From Candidatus Nitrosocosmicus oleophilus (GTDB lineage: Archaea; Thermoproteota; Nitrososphaeria; Nitrososphaerales; Nitrososphaeraceae): DNA of 64,000 bases. Location: positions 3,366,707 through 3,430,706 of the forward strand of contig NZ_CP012850.1 of assembly GCF_000802205.1 (NCBI RefSeq). The letters run 5' to 3'. Positions within the stretch are counted from its first letter, which is position 1. The number at the start of each line of letters is the position of its first letter. A program made the translations under genes and the position numbers. This document shows positions 26,925 to 38,036 of the stretch, one piece after another. The notes below the pieces were generated by a model that saw only the letters and a program-made list of their open reading frames with translations, was not told the DNA's origin and did no database searches.

Positions 26925-27114
26925 AGTTCATAACCCGATTAATAATTGAAATTCTATCGGAGATTAATTTTTTTGTTTCTCATCAAATCACGCAAAAAAA
27001 ATAGGATGATAATTGACACAATACAAACAAAAAGAAAGAATAGGAAAACGAAATGTGGTGACCAACAACACCATATAGACGCAATTAGTAAATATTGGTC
27101 AAAAATTACTTTTA

Positions 27115-27678
27115 ATGAGAATGTCTAAAGAAGGATATAGCGTCATAAGCAAAAAAGTGGTCCATGAAGGTCCTGTAAGATTAAGAATAGATACGTTCAA
27201 CTACAATGGAAAAGTCTTTAGAAAGGAGGTAGTTGAGCATAGTCCTTCTGTCGGAATAATACCCATCGTAAATAAAAAAGAGATTTTGTTAATTAAGCAA
27301 TTCAGACATGCCGTAAACAAATCTTTAATTGAAATACCTGCAGGCAAGATTGAAAATAATGAAATACCCTATGAAGCAGCAAGAAGGGAGTTAGCAGAAG
27401 AAACAGGATATTTAGGGGAGCTAAAACCGCTTACTCGGTGTTTTTTGGCACCAAGTTATGATACCGAATTAATGCATTTTTTCGTTGCAGAAAACATGTC
27501 TAAACTGGACGACCCAAAAAAAATGGATGAGGATGAAAATATTACTAGCTTTGTTGTTAAATTAAATGATGCCATAAAATATTGCTATGATGGAACAATT
27601 ATAGACTGTAAAACTGTTACAGCAATATTTCTCTATTATTTTGCTCTTGGCAATGAAAATGTATTTAAAAATAACTAG
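27115..27678 (+). CDS. Nudix hydrolase, ADP-ribose pyrophosphatase type (187 aa)
   Basis: The Nudix box is complete: G-x5-E-x7-REL-x-EE-x-G begins at GKIENNE and runs through AARRELAEETGY. Upstream IIPIVNKKEILLIKQFRHAV and downstream FLAPSYDTELMHFFVAENM fit the ADP-ribose diphosphatase subgroup. The enzyme would clear ADP-ribose or related nucleotide sugars in the cytoplasm. Its end overlaps the convergent PfkB gene by 14 bp. ATG 27121 is an alternative start. Confidence 0.88.
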   Translation: MRMSKEGYSVISKKVVHEGPVRLRIDTFNYNGKVFRKEVVEHSPSVGIIPIVNKKEILLIKQFRHAVNKSLIEIPAGKIENNEIPYEAARRELAEETGYLGELKPLTRCFLAPSYDTELMHFFVAENMSKLDDPKKMDEDENITSFVVKLNDAIKYCYDGTIIDCKTVTAIFLYYFALGNENVFKNN

Positions 27679-28846
27679 TTTTGATAAAATCAATAATTTC
27701 AGATAAAGAAGGGTTGTCACCAAATAGATTTCCTACATGGAGTGAGGATAATAAATTTGCAAAACAAATTTTCTCTATAGTTGTGAATCCATACAAGTGT
27801 CCAAAAATGAAACCGGCATCCCATGAATCTCCTGCTCCACTTACAATATCAATTTTGGATGGAACAATCGAATCTACAAATAACGATTCATGACCATCAG
27901 ATATTGCAGATCCCCTTGTTGTATGTATACATACTGTTAAATTAATAAAATTAGAAAGCAACTTTGCTGATTCGCAAAAGGCACTGGTATTATCAGGGTA
28001 TAAGTTGTTATCAAAGACCAAAAGATTACTATTTTTTTGACCCATTATGCTCTCTAATGCCTTAATTATCAGATTATATTCATTTTCATTAATACTTAGA
28101 AAATCTACTAAATTGGAACGATTTTCTAGTACATTAATGAATTCAAAACATCTCCTCTCAATATCAGCAGGATCCAGAAAATGAACTGATCTAGGGGAAT
28201 TTGTAAAGACATAGTCCAATAAGTCGGTTCCTCTTAGATTTGACGCCCAATTTGTCATTATCACAGCATCTGAAGATTGCAAGATCATATTCACTTCTTG
28301 TGATTCAATAAGTTCTGGACCAAAATTGTCGTTATCTCCTACATCACTTACCATCACGTTTGAGGGAGTGGAGGAGGAGGAGGAGGAAGTGGTTGATTTT
28401 GAAAATTCAAATACTGTTGATAATCCATGTTTTCCTTTTATGATATGAAGATTCACATTTTTTTTAAAGGGCAAAAATACAGATTGTAAGATAGCAGAAC
28501 CAATTTTATCTGCTATGGTAAATAGCTCTACATGAATATTGAGTTTTGCTAGACTATATGCCATATTAACTGCGTTACCACCTTTGATATCTAAACTAGA
28601 ATACCCTCGCATACTTCCACCTCTTGCAACAATCTTTTTTTGAATATCATTCATAAAAAGAGAATAGTCCGATACTTCGATAATCCTATCTACAAAAAAA
28701 TCGGGCAAAATGGTAACCTGAGGTTGATGATTCCCATCTTTCTTAATATCTAAAAGTTTGACAAGTAGATTTCTGAGTATATTATGAGTATGGGAATTCC
28801 CAAAAATCTGACTTGTCATAGTCTTGCGATTTTCTTCTTTAACCAT
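27665..28846 (-). CDS. PfkB-family sugar/nucleoside kinase (about 393 aa)
   Basis: The ribokinase-like fold shows the N-terminal substrate region (GSMRGYSSLDIKGGNAVNMA) and the C-terminal ATP/anion-hole motif SGAGDSWDAGFIFGH with the catalytic Asp. A Ser-rich insertion (KSTTSSSSSSTPS) lies near the middle. The frame extends about 68 codons further upstream (to 29050), but that part is Ser/Pro-rich without homology signals, so ATG 28846 or 28819 is preferred. The substrate cannot be assigned; adenosine, ribose or a fructose phosphate are all possible in this family. Confidence 0.85.
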   Translation of the reverse strand: MVKEENRKTMTSQIFGNSHTHNILRNLLVKLLDIKKDGNHQPQVTILPDFFVDRIIEVSDYSLFMNDIQKKIVARGGSMRGYSSLDIKGGNAVNMAYSLAKLNIHVELFTIADKIGSAILQSVFLPFKKNVNLHIIKGKHGLSTVFEFSKSTTSSSSSSTPSNVMVSDVGDNDNFGPELIESQEVNMILQSSDAVIMTNWASNLRGTDLLDYVFTNSPRSVHFLDPADIERRCFEFINVLENRSNLVDFLSINENEYNLIIKALESIMGQKNSNLLVFDNNLYPDNTSAFCESAKLLSNFINLTVCIHTTRGSAISDGHESLFVDSIVPSKIDIVSGAGDSWDAGFIFGHLYGFTTIEKICFANLLSSLHVGNLFGDNPSLSEIIDFIKTSYF

Positions 28847-29188
28847 TTTGTCAGGCGGTTTTGTGTTTTCTTTATGAGGGTTTTGATTGTGGTCGGGACG
28901 TAGAAAAGAATCATTATCCGTTGAAGAAAAAATTCTTTCTAAAGATTTTGATGAAAAAGACAAATGATAAAACGATGATGAGGGAGAGCAAGGAAATAGG
29001 TTAGGAGAATTGAGGATAGGAGAAGAGGATACAATAGTCCAAGGATTCACGGTATGAATTTTGAATGTTGATAAATATAATGGTATCAGAAAGACCTGAG
29101 AAATAAATAAAATAAAGCGACGGACATATTCAAAAAAAAATAATTAATCTTTTTTGTAATATAGGCAGATGGAACAGAATGGAATGGA

Positions 29189-30883
<1,695 letters not shown>

Positions 30884-30930
30884 GTTCTCATATCACCTTA
30901 ATAGAATGGTACAATTTTTCGATAAGCCCC

Positions 30931-30938
30931 TTTTATAG
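30931..30938 (-). promoter_or_regulatory. TATA box of the thermosome gene
   Basis: On the minus strand CCTATAAAAGG precedes the gene. A start about 26 nt downstream would give a leader of about 25 nt carrying a GGTGA motif near 30895, so this gene is likely translated with a Shine-Dalgarno contact. Confidence 0.5.
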
Positions 30939-31014
30939 GTTTCACAAATAAAATGCCAAAAAATGGGATATCAAGACCAACAAATAATTTATCAGAGCAA
31001 ACAGAATAATTCTT

Positions 31015-31440
31015 ATGGATTTTGAAATCAAATTAGGATCCGAAAATGAAAGGAGAATTAAAGTTAACCACAATCAGACTACCAGTTTTCTTTGGGAAGG
31101 TGAAAATGTTTTCTCGACACCGTCTATGATATCAGAAATGGAAGAAACCTGTAGACTATTATTAAAAGAACAATTTCTAAAGGTTGATTCAGAATGGGAT
31201 TCGGTAGGTACCGTTGTAGACATTAATCATACTGCTGCAACTCCTGTAGGGGCGGAGATAATTCTGAAAGCCGAAATCATAGGAGTGGATGGAAGAAGAG
31301 TTCAGTTCAAAGTATCTACAGAAGACAATTTAGAACAGATAGGGGAGGGAAAGCATGAAAGGTTCATAATCAATATTCCCAAATTCAAAGAAAAGTTCGA
31401 CTTGAAGGTAAAAAGACTAGATGAATTTCAAAAAAGATGA
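31015..31440 (+). CDS. Hotdog-fold acyl-CoA thioesterase, FlK-like (141 aa)
   Basis: The protein resembles the fluoroacetyl-CoA thioesterase (FlK) branch of hotdog proteins: VFSTPSMISEMEETCRLLL, then VGTVVDINHTAATPVGAEI. A Thr, a Glu and a His in these motifs correspond to the FlK catalytic triad. In other organisms such proteins hydrolyse short acyl-CoAs. The substrate here is unknown; fluoroacetate resistance should not be assumed. It is convergent with the heme O synthase gene. Confidence 0.8.
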   Translation: MDFEIKLGSENERRIKVNHNQTTSFLWEGENVFSTPSMISEMEETCRLLLKEQFLKVDSEWDSVGTVVDINHTAATPVGAEIILKAEIIGVDGRRVQFKVSTEDNLEQIGEGKHERFIINIPKFKEKFDLKVKRLDEFQKR

Positions 31441-31496
31441 GCAAACATCAATCCAGAGTTGATTTGTTGCGAGTTGGAAAAAAATAAGAAAGCATT

Positions 31497-32375
31497 CTAG
31501 TGAAAGAACGCATCTACCATAAAAGCAATAAATAATGCCGCCAAATATGGACTGCTAAATTTAAATACCAACCAAGAAGTTTTTTCACTTGGTTTTAGCA
31601 ATAACCACACAGACAAAATTATCATCACAATACCAAATACGGTAGCAGTCAAAAGATATATCAAACCAAATAGATTAAAGAAAAATGGCAGTACACTAAA
31701 TACAACCATCATCAAAGTTGTTAGTGCTATTATTCTCACAGATTTAGACTCGCTTGATACGACAGGAAGCATCGGGACATTGGCCTTTTTGTAATCCTCT
31801 TTTACGTGTAATGCCAAACTCCAGATGTGTGTAGGAATCCAGAAAAAGACAAGGCCGGCCATTGCAATACCTATTTCCACATGTTGAAATGTTATTGCTA
31901 TATAGCCAATCAATGCTGGGGCACCGCCAGAAAATCCACCCAATATAATATTAGATTGACTGGTTCGTTTTAGCCATTTACTGTATACTATGATGTTATC
32001 AAACAAGCCAAATGCCATTAACCCAAATGCCCATATGTTTATGAACCAAGAACAAACTAGAGAAACCCCTGCTAAAATGAGCCCAAAAACTAAAGCATTA
32101 CGTGGGGAAATTCTTCCTGAGGGAATCGGACGACCTTTTGTTCTCTCCATTATCGCGTCAATGTCTCTATCGTTATATCCCGTAAGTGTATCCGCAGCTG
32201 CAGAGCCTGCAGCTATTGCAAAGAACAATAAAGCCCAAGTCAGCCAACTGACCTGAACGTCAAATAACCAGGTTGCTGATACCGCAGCACCTATAGCTGT
32301 GAAAACAAGTAGATACCAAATTTTTGGTTTTGTCAGCTCGTAATAATTTTTAACTTGGTTACCAACTGTCTTCAT
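31497..32375 (-). CDS. ctaB: Protoheme IX farnesyltransferase (heme O synthase) (292 aa)
   Basis: This UbiA-superfamily membrane prenyltransferase has about nine hydrophobic helices. The first Asp-rich motif is in GYNDRDIDAIMERTKGRPIP, and the second loop has VKEDYKKANVPMLPVV. These match CtaB, which adds the farnesyl (or longer) chain to heme b for heme-copper oxidases. Aerobic ammonia oxidisers need it for their terminal oxidase. ATG 32375 is chosen over TTG 32387; either fits a TATA element near 32412. Confidence 0.92.
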   Translation of the reverse strand: MKTVGNQVKNYYELTKPKIWYLLVFTAIGAAVSATWLFDVQVSWLTWALLFFAIAAGSAAADTLTGYNDRDIDAIMERTKGRPIPSGRISPRNALVFGLILAGVSLVCSWFINIWAFGLMAFGLFDNIIVYSKWLKRTSQSNIILGGFSGGAPALIGYIAITFQHVEIGIAMAGLVFFWIPTHIWSLALHVKEDYKKANVPMLPVVSSESKSVRIIALTTLMMVVFSVLPFFFNLFGLIYLLTATVFGIVMIILSVWLLLKPSEKTSWLVFKFSSPYLAALFIAFMVDAFFH

Positions 32376-32451
32376 CTCTAAAACCAAATAGTCTATTAAC
32401 CTACCACCATATTATAAATAAAATAGTTATTTATATCTTGAGAGAATTTTT

Positions 32452-32913
32452 TTACTTAGGTACAGAATTTGATATTATTTCTCGTGAAGTCTTTCTCATC
32501 TCGATAAATGTTTCAGTTTTCTGTACTCCCTCGATCCTTCCCACTTTCTCAGATATGATTTGATGCATTTCATCTAGAGAACGAGCAGTCATGGTTACCA
32601 GCACGTCAAATCTTCCGGTAACTTCGGCAACTTCTCTGACCTCGGGAATCTTAAAAAGCTCTCCAAGCACATTATCCCTTAATTTAGAATCCATAGTAAT
32701 TCCAGTTAATGCTTTAACGTTAAAACCTAAGGCTTCATCATTTATTACAATTGTGAATTTCTTAATCAAACCTCTCTTGACAAGTCGCTTGATTCTGCTA
32801 TAGACCACAGAGGAATTGATATTGATTTTTTTTGAAAGCCTGGGAACCGATATGCTTGCATCTTTTGACAACTCGCTTAATATTTTGAGATCAAGATCGT
32901 CAATTCTTCCCAT
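32452..32913 (-). CDS. Lrp/AsnC-family transcription regulator (153 aa)
   Basis: An N-terminal helix-turn-helix (DDLDLKILSELSKDASISV, INSSVVYSRIKRLVKRGLI) is followed by the RAM ligand-binding domain (VLGELFKIPEVREVAEVTGR and FDVLVTMTARSLDEMHQII). This is the standard Lrp layout. It may sense an amino acid. Its neighbour aspartate-semialdehyde dehydrogenase makes a common precursor of Lys, Thr and Met, and both are on the minus strand, though direct regulation is only inferred. Confidence 0.92.
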   Translation of the reverse strand: MGRIDDLDLKILSELSKDASISVPRLSKKININSSVVYSRIKRLVKRGLIKKFTIVINDEALGFNVKALTGITMDSKLRDNVLGELFKIPEVREVAEVTGRFDVLVTMTARSLDEMHQIISEKVGRIEGVQKTETFIEMRKTSREIISNSVPK

Positions 32914-32998
32914 AATTTTCAAAATATACTATTTTTTCGTGGTTAATAAATGTATAATTTTTGTTTTTGTTATAAAGTTTGTTTATTTTTAAAAAAAT

Positions 32999-34081
32999 TT
33001 ATATAATTTTTTTTGTTTTGAACAACTCTGCCAGTAATACTGCTCCTTTTGCTGAACCCATTTTTTCATTGTGAGTCAATAAAACGTACTTTATTCCATT
33101 GTCAAACACGGAATCCTTTCGCAATCTACCAACCACTGTGGTCATACCATCATTGATTTCTCGGTCTACTCGTGGCTGAGGTCTTGTAGGATCATCATTG
33201 ACTACAATGTATTCTCGTGGAGCAGTAGGAAGTCTCTTTATTGATACATTGTCAGAAAATTCCATCATTTTCTTTTTAACTGACGATGGGTCTGCATTCT
33301 CGATTGTCTCTACAAAGACCACCTCGGTATGACCATCAGACACTGGTACCCTAGTACAGGTGCAACTGACCTTTACATCATTAACAGAGATTTCTTTAGA
33401 TTCATTATCATATTTGCCCAATATTTTTTTGGTTTCTATTTGTACTTTTTCTTCCTCTTTAGGAATGTATGGAATGACATTGTCTAATATATCCAAAGCA
33501 ATAACACCAGGGGACCTACCTGCTCCAGACAATGCTTGCATTGAGGTCATAAAAACACTTTTCACTCCAAAGCTATCTATCAAAGGTTTTAGAGTAATAG
33601 CGAGCCCAGTAGTAGTGCAATTGGGCATCGGGGCGATAAAGCCTTTCCATTGACGCTCCTCCTGCTGCTTTTTTAAAAGATCAGTGTGGTCATCATTGAT
33701 TCCAGGAATCAAAATTGGAACATCGTTTTCATATCTGAAAGCAGCAGCTGTACTAATAACAGGAACATGAGCTGCTAACTTTGGTTCGATTATTTGTGCG
33801 TCATCAGATTCCAGTGCAGTAAAAATCAAATCAAAATCCTTTGGATTTATGTCGTCAAATTTAGATATGGTCTTGTCTCTAACATATTCTGGGATTTGTT
33901 CTCGATTATGCCACTTTAGTATACCTGACTGAGGATCTCTGATTGCGTCCACATATTTTTTGCCAGCCGATCTTTCAGAAGAGACAATATGAGTTAAATT
34001 AAACCAAGGATGCTTGTCAAGTGCAACTACAAATTCCTGACCAACAGCACCAGTTGAACCGATTAACGCTACTTTTAACAT
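32999..34081 (-). CDS. asd: Aspartate-semialdehyde dehydrogenase, archaeal/fungal type (360 aa)
   Basis: The NADP-binding start (LKVALIGSTGAVGQEFVVAL), the catalytic Cys in APMPNCTTTGLAITLKPL and the C-terminal VRTP-like region (TRVPVSDGHTEVVFVETIE) identify the enzyme that reduces aspartyl phosphate. The length and the QALSGAGRSPGV segment fit the archaeal/fungal branch. It feeds threonine, methionine and possibly lysine synthesis. It is transcribed towards the Lrp gene. Confidence 0.95.
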   Translation of the reverse strand: MLKVALIGSTGAVGQEFVVALDKHPWFNLTHIVSSERSAGKKYVDAIRDPQSGILKWHNREQIPEYVRDKTISKFDDINPKDFDLIFTALESDDAQIIEPKLAAHVPVISTAAAFRYENDVPILIPGINDDHTDLLKKQQEERQWKGFIAPMPNCTTTGLAITLKPLIDSFGVKSVFMTSMQALSGAGRSPGVIALDILDNVIPYIPKEEEKVQIETKKILGKYDNESKEISVNDVKVSCTCTRVPVSDGHTEVVFVETIENADPSSVKKKMMEFSDNVSIKRLPTAPREYIVVNDDPTRPQPRVDREINDGMTTVVGRLRKDSVFDNGIKYVLLTHNEKMGSAKGAVLLAELFKTKKII

Positions 34082-34201
34082 ATTGAAATGGTTAGAAATA
34101 AAACAATTAATAATCCTTTTTAAAACGTAAAAAAACTAAGACTATTATACAATAGGTGAAAAGATCTTTTCATCCCAAAAAAAAAAATAAGAAATCATCT
34201 G

Positions 34202-35305
34202 ATTGAAACGACTTTACAACATTGTGCTCATGGTGGAATCTATTCTGTAAATAATCAAGAGAATATAAAAATAGATTTTAGTTCAAACATAAATCCTCTT
34301 GGAATTTCCAAGGAAGTTTCTGAAAAATTAAAAGCAAACATTAAACTCGCCTATTTTTATCCAGATCCAAAATGCTCTGAATTGAAAAAAAAGATAATAG
34401 AATATATCGATAGTGAAATCGATCTTGATGCAAATGAGAATTTAATAACGGGAAATGGCGCTACAGAATTAATACATTATTTCGCCGCTGCCTTTACCCG
34501 AAAAAAAACACTGATTCCAACACCCACCTTTTGTGAATATGAGCTTGCTGCAAAACGCAGGAAATCAAAATTAGTTTTTGTACCACCTCTTGACAATAAC
34601 TTTCAAATTGATTCAGATTCCATTGTAAAGCTAACAAATAATCCGGACAATGAAATAGGATCAGTATTCTTATGTAATCCAAATAATCCTACAGGAAAAT
34701 TTTTCAGAAAAGAAATATTAGAAATACTAGAAAAGATTGATAAAAAGATCCACATCCTTTTAGATGAATCCTTCATCGAATTTACCGATATCAAAAAGGA
34801 AAAAGACAATAACTATTTTATTAATCAAATAAGAGATTCCAATAATTTGGTGATCTTGAGATCGCTTACAAAAACATTCGGCCTAGCAGGTTTAAGAGTA
34901 GGCTATGCGCTATCAACCAAAGAGAATATTCAAAAATTAAATAACAACTTGATTAGCTGGAATGTAAATGGGTTAGCCCAGATTGCAGCCATAGAAGCAC
35001 TAAAAGACAAATCTTACATTAAAGCCGCAAGGAAAAACAACATTTATGAAAAGAAAAGAGTTTTCAAATTAATTAAAAAAAACAGAAAAATAAGGGCGAT
35101 CTCAACTGATGTCAATTTTTACTTGGTTGAAATACTAAATGAGAAAACATCCACAGAACTAACCAGCAAATTATTAACAAAGAACGGAATCCTCGTGAGA
35201 GATTGCAAGAGTTTTAGAAGTATGAATGACAAATTTATTAGAGTAGCCATCAAAACTCCAAAAGAGAATAATGTCCTTTTAGAATCGTTGGAAGAAGCAA
35301 TTTGA
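34202..35305 (+). CDS. cobD: Threonine-phosphate decarboxylase/HisC-like aminotransferase of B12 synthesis (about 367 aa)
   Basis: This PLP enzyme makes aminopropanol phosphate for the B12 nucleotide loop. The N-terminus (LQHCAHGGIYSVNN, IDFSSNINPLG, YFYPDPKCSELK) and the Lys-bearing motif RSLTKTFGLAGLRVGYAL are those of CobD/CobC. The coding frame clearly extends upstream of the first TTG (34382) to about 34202, but no ATG, GTG or TTG opens it. A GTG at 34156 would be in frame if the A11 run at 34177-34187 had one more A. The start is therefore unresolved. It overlaps cobQ by 4 bp. Confidence 0.85.
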   Translation: METTLQHCAHGGIYSVNNQENIKIDFSSNINPLGISKEVSEKLKANIKLAYFYPDPKCSELKKKIIEYIDSEIDLDANENLITGNGATELIHYFAAAFTRKKTLIPTPTFCEYELAAKRRKSKLVFVPPLDNNFQIDSDSIVKLTNNPDNEIGSVFLCNPNNPTGKFFRKEILEILEKIDKKIHILLDESFIEFTDIKKEKDNNYFINQIRDSNNLVILRSLTKTFGLAGLRVGYALSTKENIQKLNNNLISWNVNGLAQIAAIEALKDKSYIKAARKNNIYEKKRVFKLIKKNRKIRAISTDVNFYLVEILNEKTSTELTSKLLTKNGILVRDCKSFRSMNDKFIRVAIKTPKENNVLLESLEEAI

Positions 35306-36261
35306 AATCAAGGCTGTTAATGATTCAGGGGACGTCTTCGGGAGCTGGCAAAAGTATGCTTGTTACTGCACTGTGCAGAATTTTGACCAACAAGGGATTC
35401 AAAGTAGCTCCCTTCAAGTCCCAAAACATGTCCTCATTTACATATAAAATAGAAAATACAGATAAAGTGATAGCAAATGCTCAAGCGATTCAAGCTCTGG
35501 CATGTAGAGCAACTCCTGACTCTAACATGAATCCAATATTATTAAAACCCATAGGTAACAGCAAGAGCAGAATATATACAAACGGTGAATTCTTGTCGGT
35601 AATGGAAGCTAAAGATTACTATTCAGATTTTGTTCTCGATAAAGGTTTGAGAATAGCTTTAGACGCATTTGGAGAATTAAGAAGGAAATACGAAATAATA
35701 ATATTGGAAGGAGCAGGCTCACCTGCTGAAATAAATATACAAAAATATGACGTTGCCAACATGATTTTTGCAAAAAAAGTAAATGCACCAGTAATCTTGG
35801 TTTCAGATATTGAGCGTGGAGGATGTTTTGCTAGCATTTTAGGAACAATGATGCTGCTAAATCCATCACATCAACGATTAGTAAAAGGAATTATTATTAA
35901 CAAATTTCGTGGAGACAATACAATATTATTCCCCGCAATAAAAAAGATCGAGTCAAAAATATCAAAACCATTTTTAGGTATCATTCCTAAAATAGATCAC
36001 AATATACCTAAAGAGGACTCCCTTGACAGAGATAGCAATGACAATGAAATAAGGCAAGGTCAGAAGGAAAGGGAAAGAGAAAGGGAAAACAAAAACAAGA
36101 GAACATATCCACAGTCAATCAAGAAAAACGACAAGACAAACGATCATCAAGAGGCGACAGACCAGTCAGACATAGACATAGACAAAGAGATTAGTAGGTT
36201 TGCAGAAAAAGTAGAATCATCAATCAACATGGATCATATCCTAAAAAAAATAATTGGATAA
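35302..36261 (+). CDS. cobQ: Cobyric acid synthase CobQ without a visible glutaminase domain (319 aa)
   Basis: The dethiobiotin-synthetase-like domain is intact: MIQGTSSGAGKSMLVTALCR, FKSQNMSSFTYKI, EGAGSPAEINIQKYDVANM, SDIERGGCFASILGT and the closing IPKEDSLD. Usual CobQ proteins are about 480-500 aa and continue with a class I glutamine amidotransferase domain. Here only about 80 residues follow: a charged linker (RERERENKNKR) and RFAEKVESSINMDHILKK, which resembles the extreme C-terminus of CobQ. The protein amidates cobyrinate side chains; with no glutaminase it may use free ammonia or a separate subunit. It starts at TTG, overlapping cobD. Confidence 0.85.
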   Translation: MKSRLLMIQGTSSGAGKSMLVTALCRILTNKGFKVAPFKSQNMSSFTYKIENTDKVIANAQAIQALACRATPDSNMNPILLKPIGNSKSRIYTNGEFLSVMEAKDYYSDFVLDKGLRIALDAFGELRRKYEIIILEGAGSPAEINIQKYDVANMIFAKKVNAPVILVSDIERGGCFASILGTMMLLNPSHQRLVKGIIINKFRGDNTILFPAIKKIESKISKPFLGIIPKIDHNIPKEDSLDRDSNDNEIRQGQKERERERENKNKRTYPQSIKKNDKTNDHQEATDQSDIDIDKEISRFAEKVESSINMDHILKKIIG

Positions 36262-36273
36262 AAGAATCAAGCC

Positions 36274-37272
36274 ATGCCCCTTGAAATCGTAACAGAAATC
36301 ATATCAATCATATTTGTTGCGATTTTGATAGACATCATCTTAGGCGAACCACCAAATAGGATACACCCTGTTGTAATGATTGGCAGAATTATAAACTTCT
36401 TTACTAAAATGATAAAGAATGCTTCCAGATATAGGAAAGATAAAGACAATTTTGAAAAGGTAATGGGATCGATATTAGCAATAGGATTAACAGCCACGGT
36501 TAGTTTGGTAGTTTATTACGTTAGCATGCAATCACTTTTTTTGCTGGGTACCATTTTTTTTGTCATAGTGTCGGCAACATTGTTAAAAACAACATTTTCG
36601 ATAAGAGCTATGGACCATCATATCAAAGAGATCTTGGTGGAATTGGACAGAAATAATTTGGATGAAGCCCGCAGAAATTTATCAAAAATTGTCAGCAGAG
36701 ACACACAAAATCTATCAGAGGCCCGAATTATATCAGCTTGTATCGAATGTGTAGCTGAAAGCTTTGTCGATGGTATACTCTCGCCCCTATTCTATTATGG
36801 TCTTTTGAGCGTTCCAGGTTCTATGATGTATAGAACCATTAACACATTAGATTCCATGATCGGTTACAAGGATGAATATCATAATAAAGTGGGATGGATG
36901 TCAGCTAAACTTGATACCATAATAAATGCCATACCTGCACGATTATCACCGGTTTTTTTGATCGTCTCCATGATGGTTTCCGGGCAAGATTGGAAAAACT
37001 CCATTAAAATATGTAAAAGAGACTACCAAAATACCGAAAGTTTCAATGCAGGTGTACCTATGTCAATTATGGCTGGAGGATTGAATATTCAGTTAGAGAA
37101 GATTGATCATTATAAATTAGGAGATATGAAAGAACAACTTACTATCCAAAAATGCAAAACATCAATAAAAATAACCAAGATAGCGACACTGATATTTATA
37201 TTCAGTTTTTTAATTCCTATTATCATGATTTTGAACTATTTTGATTGGTGGACAATATTATTTGGTATTTAA
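36274..37272 (+). CDS. cbiB: Adenosylcobinamide-phosphate synthase CbiB (332 aa)
   Basis: This membrane protein attaches aminopropanol (phosphate) to adenosylcobyric acid. The N-terminal motif DIILGEPPNRIHPVVMIGRI is diagnostic. ISRDTQNLSEARIISACIE and VESFVDGILSPLFYY-like segments (here AESFVDGILSPLFYYGLL) and LDSMIGYKDEYHNKVGW follow, with about 4-5 hydrophobic segments. The length is normal. It follows cobQ by 12 bp and overlaps cobS by about 30 bp, in the order expected for successive pathway steps. Confidence 0.95.
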   Translation: MPLEIVTEIISIIFVAILIDIILGEPPNRIHPVVMIGRIINFFTKMIKNASRYRKDKDNFEKVMGSILAIGLTATVSLVVYYVSMQSLFLLGTIFFVIVSATLLKTTFSIRAMDHHIKEILVELDRNNLDEARRNLSKIVSRDTQNLSEARIISACIECVAESFVDGILSPLFYYGLLSVPGSMMYRTINTLDSMIGYKDEYHNKVGWMSAKLDTIINAIPARLSPVFLIVSMMVSGQDWKNSIKICKRDYQNTESFNAGVPMSIMAGGLNIQLEKIDHYKLGDMKEQLTIQKCKTSIKITKIATLIFIFSFLIPIIMILNYFDWWTILFGI

Positions 37273-38014
37273 GAGCATCCTAGAAATCATATCATTTTTA
37301 ACAATAATACCGATAGGAAAATTTGGTAAGAGTGACAGTTTAGATAATATTTCAAAAAAAATGTTCCTGTTCCCTTTTATTGGACTATTAATAGGACTTT
37401 TAACTATTCCTGTGGTATTAATTTCCTTTTATTTATTTAATCAATTTGTATCGGCATTCATAGTAACAATATTTATAATAGTCTTAACAGGCATCCATCA
37501 TACTGACGCCCTCGCAGATTTTGCCGATGGTATCATGGTAAGAGGAAACAAAGAAAAGAAATACAACGTAATGCATGACCCAAGAATTGGAGCAGCTGGA
37601 ACCGTAGCGATTTCAGGATATGTTATTGGAATGGTAATAGCAATTTCTTCAATCACAAGTTTGGATAGATTAATGGTTGCAATAATTCTCTCTGAAATCA
37701 TGTCGAAATATTCTATGGTATTGCAATCGCATTATTGTGAATCAGCTTGGGAGGGATATAGTTCATTGTTTACAAAAAATATGAAATCAAAAAAGAAAAT
37801 AGCAATAGCAACAATAATTACTATATTTTTGATAGTTTTGATCGTTTTGATTTCAAATATGAGTGTAATTGGATTACAAATATTTATTGTAGGAATTATT
37901 TGTTGCTTTATAGTCATTTATATTTCAAAAAAGAACTTCGGAGGAATTACTGGAGATGTAATGGGAGCGACAAATGAGCTAGTAAGACTGTGTTCACTCT
38001 TATCTTTGTCATGA
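37241..38014 (+). CDS. cobS: Adenosylcobinamide-GDP ribazoletransferase CobS (257 aa)
   Basis: This integral membrane enzyme joins GDP-cobinamide with alpha-ribazole (phosphate). The motif GIHHTDALADFADGIMVRGN with MHDPRIGAAGTVAI matches CobS, with about 6 hydrophobic segments. The frame opens at TTG 37241 inside cbiB. A TTG at 37262 would shorten the overlap and is equally plausible. It is the last gene of the tight cluster; cobY follows after a 300-bp gap. Confidence 0.93.
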   Translation: MIGGQYYLVFKSILEIISFLTIIPIGKFGKSDSLDNISKKMFLFPFIGLLIGLLTIPVVLISFYLFNQFVSAFIVTIFIIVLTGIHHTDALADFADGIMVRGNKEKKYNVMHDPRIGAAGTVAISGYVIGMVIAISSITSLDRLMVAIILSEIMSKYSMVLQSHYCESAWEGYSSLFTKNMKSKKKIAIATIITIFLIVLIVLISNMSVIGLQIFIVGIICCFIVIYISKKNFGGITGDVMGATNELVRLCSLLSLS

Positions 38015-38025
38015 AAATTTGAAAA

Positions 38026-38036
38026 TTTTTTTTGCA
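38026..38036 (+). terminator. T-rich stretch after the cobD-cobS cluster
   Basis: A run of eight T (AAATTTTTTTTGC) lies 12 bp after the cobS stop. Archaeal termination often relies on such U tracts without a hairpin. The next gene (cobY) starts about 320 bp later and must have its own promoter. Confidence 0.35.

Noticed and set aside
26946..27128. 60-codon plus-strand frame before the Nudix gene
   Set aside because: Lys/Arg/Ile-rich composition typical of AT-rich non-coding DNA; it overlaps the Nudix start.
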